Below are positions 4,594 to 5,558 of a DNA stretch of 5,558 bases, one piece after another. Below the pieces are notes generated by a model. That model searched no databases, had not been told where the DNA came from, and saw nothing but the letters and a program-made list of their open reading frames with translations. Position 1 is the first letter of the stretch, and the number at the start of each line of letters is the position of its first letter. The position numbers and the translations under genes are program-made. This stretch comes from Spirochaetaceae bacterium (GTDB lineage Bacteria > Spirochaetota > Spirochaetia > Treponematales > Breznakiellaceae), in the NCBI GenBank assembly GCA_031290205.1, contig JAITNZ010000204.1, positions 1 to 5,558 on the forward strand, given 5' to 3'.

Positions 4594-5558
4594 TATAATT
4601 TATAGTTATATATTGGTTTTATAATTTTAAGGACTTTGGCAGTCGGAGCAATATTCCGTATAATTTCATCTGCCGGCTTATAGGCAAGTGGGCTTTGACT
4701 CAAGGTATACTGTCCCACAGTCGTACAAAAAATACCTGCCGTCATTTTTTGATACTCATCAAGTGACAGAGATTCTGCTGCCCGCCGGAGACTCATGCAT
4801 CGTCCGGCGTAACCCGGCGCTGAATAATTCCAATCAGCGTTACCGAGACCCTCGCAAAGGAGACATCCGTCACGCATATTGAGAGCGATGATAAACTTTT
4901 CACCAGCTCCCGCTGATACGGCTCCACTACGAAAGATCATCATATCCGTATCAATGTATTTGTGTATGGAACTGAATTGCTCGCGCTCATCCGCTTGACT
5001 TATTTTCAGCCGGTTCTTTATTATTTCCATTACCGTCTTTCGGCATGCGAGCGCGTAATCCTGGACGATTTTTATATCGTGTATATAATCGTCAAATGCC
5101 CCCTGCTGCACATTGATAAAACTTTTAAACTCGTCTTGTTTCGATTCTTTCGTAAATTCTTTCAGCATATTTGGAATTTCTCTTCGACGCACCTCAGATT
5201 TTAATTTTTGTATGAAAGCGGCAGCGGTAGCATCTTGATTCTCTTTCCAATTTTGCTTGCATTGCCGCCATGAGTCAATGCAGTAATATTCAATAATCGC
5301 TTTCCCCAAATCGTTGTTGCCGGAATGTATTATAATATACAGATTACGCTCGTCATCCCTGCCGGCTTCGATAAAATGGGCATTACTGGTATCGCAATAT
5401 TCCATGAAATCACGATCGTAGTTATTGCCGCTTCTGGCGCATCGTAATTTTGATAAATCTATTTCACGACTGTAATCATGGATATAATTCGGTCCTAAAT
5501 AATTCCGCAACATCCACTTGTTTGGTATATGCAAATGCAGTATTTCTTCCAAGCGCAT
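4593..5558 (-). CDS. Protein of unknown function, 321 aa or longer
   Basis: The frame opens with an ATG exactly at the window edge (5558), so that codon could be the start or an internal Met; the ribosome binding site is out of view. I recognise no family. The visible 321 residues are soluble in character, with no membrane span. Residues 1-100 are rich in Tyr, Asn and Asp; about 100-200 are Lys/Glu rich and probably helical (FIQKLKSEVRRREIPNMLKE, 115-134); about 203-240 look beta-like (MMIFRSGAVSAGAGEKFIIA); the C-terminus is basic (KVLKIIKPIYNYKL). At least nine Cys occur, including one CxxC (CLLC, 232-235), but there is no clear zinc-finger pairing. Base composition is lower in G and C than moeA. 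It is followed by the 51-aa gene, whose Shine-Dalgarno overlaps this stop, indicating an operon. Confidence 0.72.
   Translation of the reverse strand: MRLEEILHLHIPNKWMLRNYLGPNYIHDYSREIDLSKLRCARSGNNYDRDFMEYCDTSNAHFIEAGRDDERNLYIIIHSGNNDLGKAIIEYYCIDSWRQCKQNWKENQDATAAAFIQKLKSEVRRREIPNMLKEFTKESKQDEFKSFINVQQGAFDDYIHDIKIVQDYALACRKTVMEIIKNRLKISQADEREQFSSIHKYIDTDMMIFRSGAVSAGAGEKFIIALNMRDGCLLCEGLGNADWNYSAPGYAGRCMSLRRAAESLSLDEYQKMTAGIFCTTVGQYTLSQSPLAYKPADEIIRNIAPTAKVLKIIKPIYNYKL

Overview
The window looks like ordinary bacterial chromosome. It holds one well-identified plus-strand gene converging on a group of minus-strand genes. The organism cannot be fixed from the sequence. The nearly uniform 34-residue TPR array, the long poly-G tract, the GC-rich hairpin blocks between genes and the fused molybdopterin/molybdate-binding protein would suit an anaerobic, host-associated bacterium such as a gut spirochaete (Treponema-like). 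That is a tentative inference. The left third, including moeA, is visibly richer in G and C than the minus-strand genes on the right, so the two halves may differ in origin or in selective history.

Layout. Positions 1-274 carry no secure gene: a possible 3' end of an upstream gene, four back-to-back perfect GC-rich hairpins (76-165), a C-rich direct repeat and a candidate -10 box. A 664-codon gene (275-2269, +) follows. It encodes MoeA, the molybdate-inserting enzyme of molybdenum cofactor synthesis, fused to a C-terminal periplasmic-binding-protein-like domain. A 12-G run lies inside it, in frame. Positions 2270-2464 are a convergent intergenic stretch with several short inverted repeats. 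It looks like one unit with the DNA that encodes the atypical tail of the next gene.

On the minus strand, a tyrosine-phosphatase-like gene (4341-3661) overlaps a TPR-array gene (3664-2465) by four bases (ATGA), so the two are probably one translationally coupled operon, with a plausible promoter and strong ribosome binding site just upstream. Farther right is a second pair: a 321-codon gene of unknown function reaching the window edge (5558-4593), followed after 10 bases by a 51-codon gene (4582-4427) whose Shine-Dalgarno sequence overlaps the stop codon of its neighbour.

How they work together. moeA acts in cofactor metabolism and has no evident link to the rest. The phosphatase and TPR protein are probably co-expressed and may act together, for example as enzyme and scaffold, but no partner or substrate can be read from the sequence. 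The 321-aa/51-aa pair matches nothing I recognise and is the part most likely to be undescribed.
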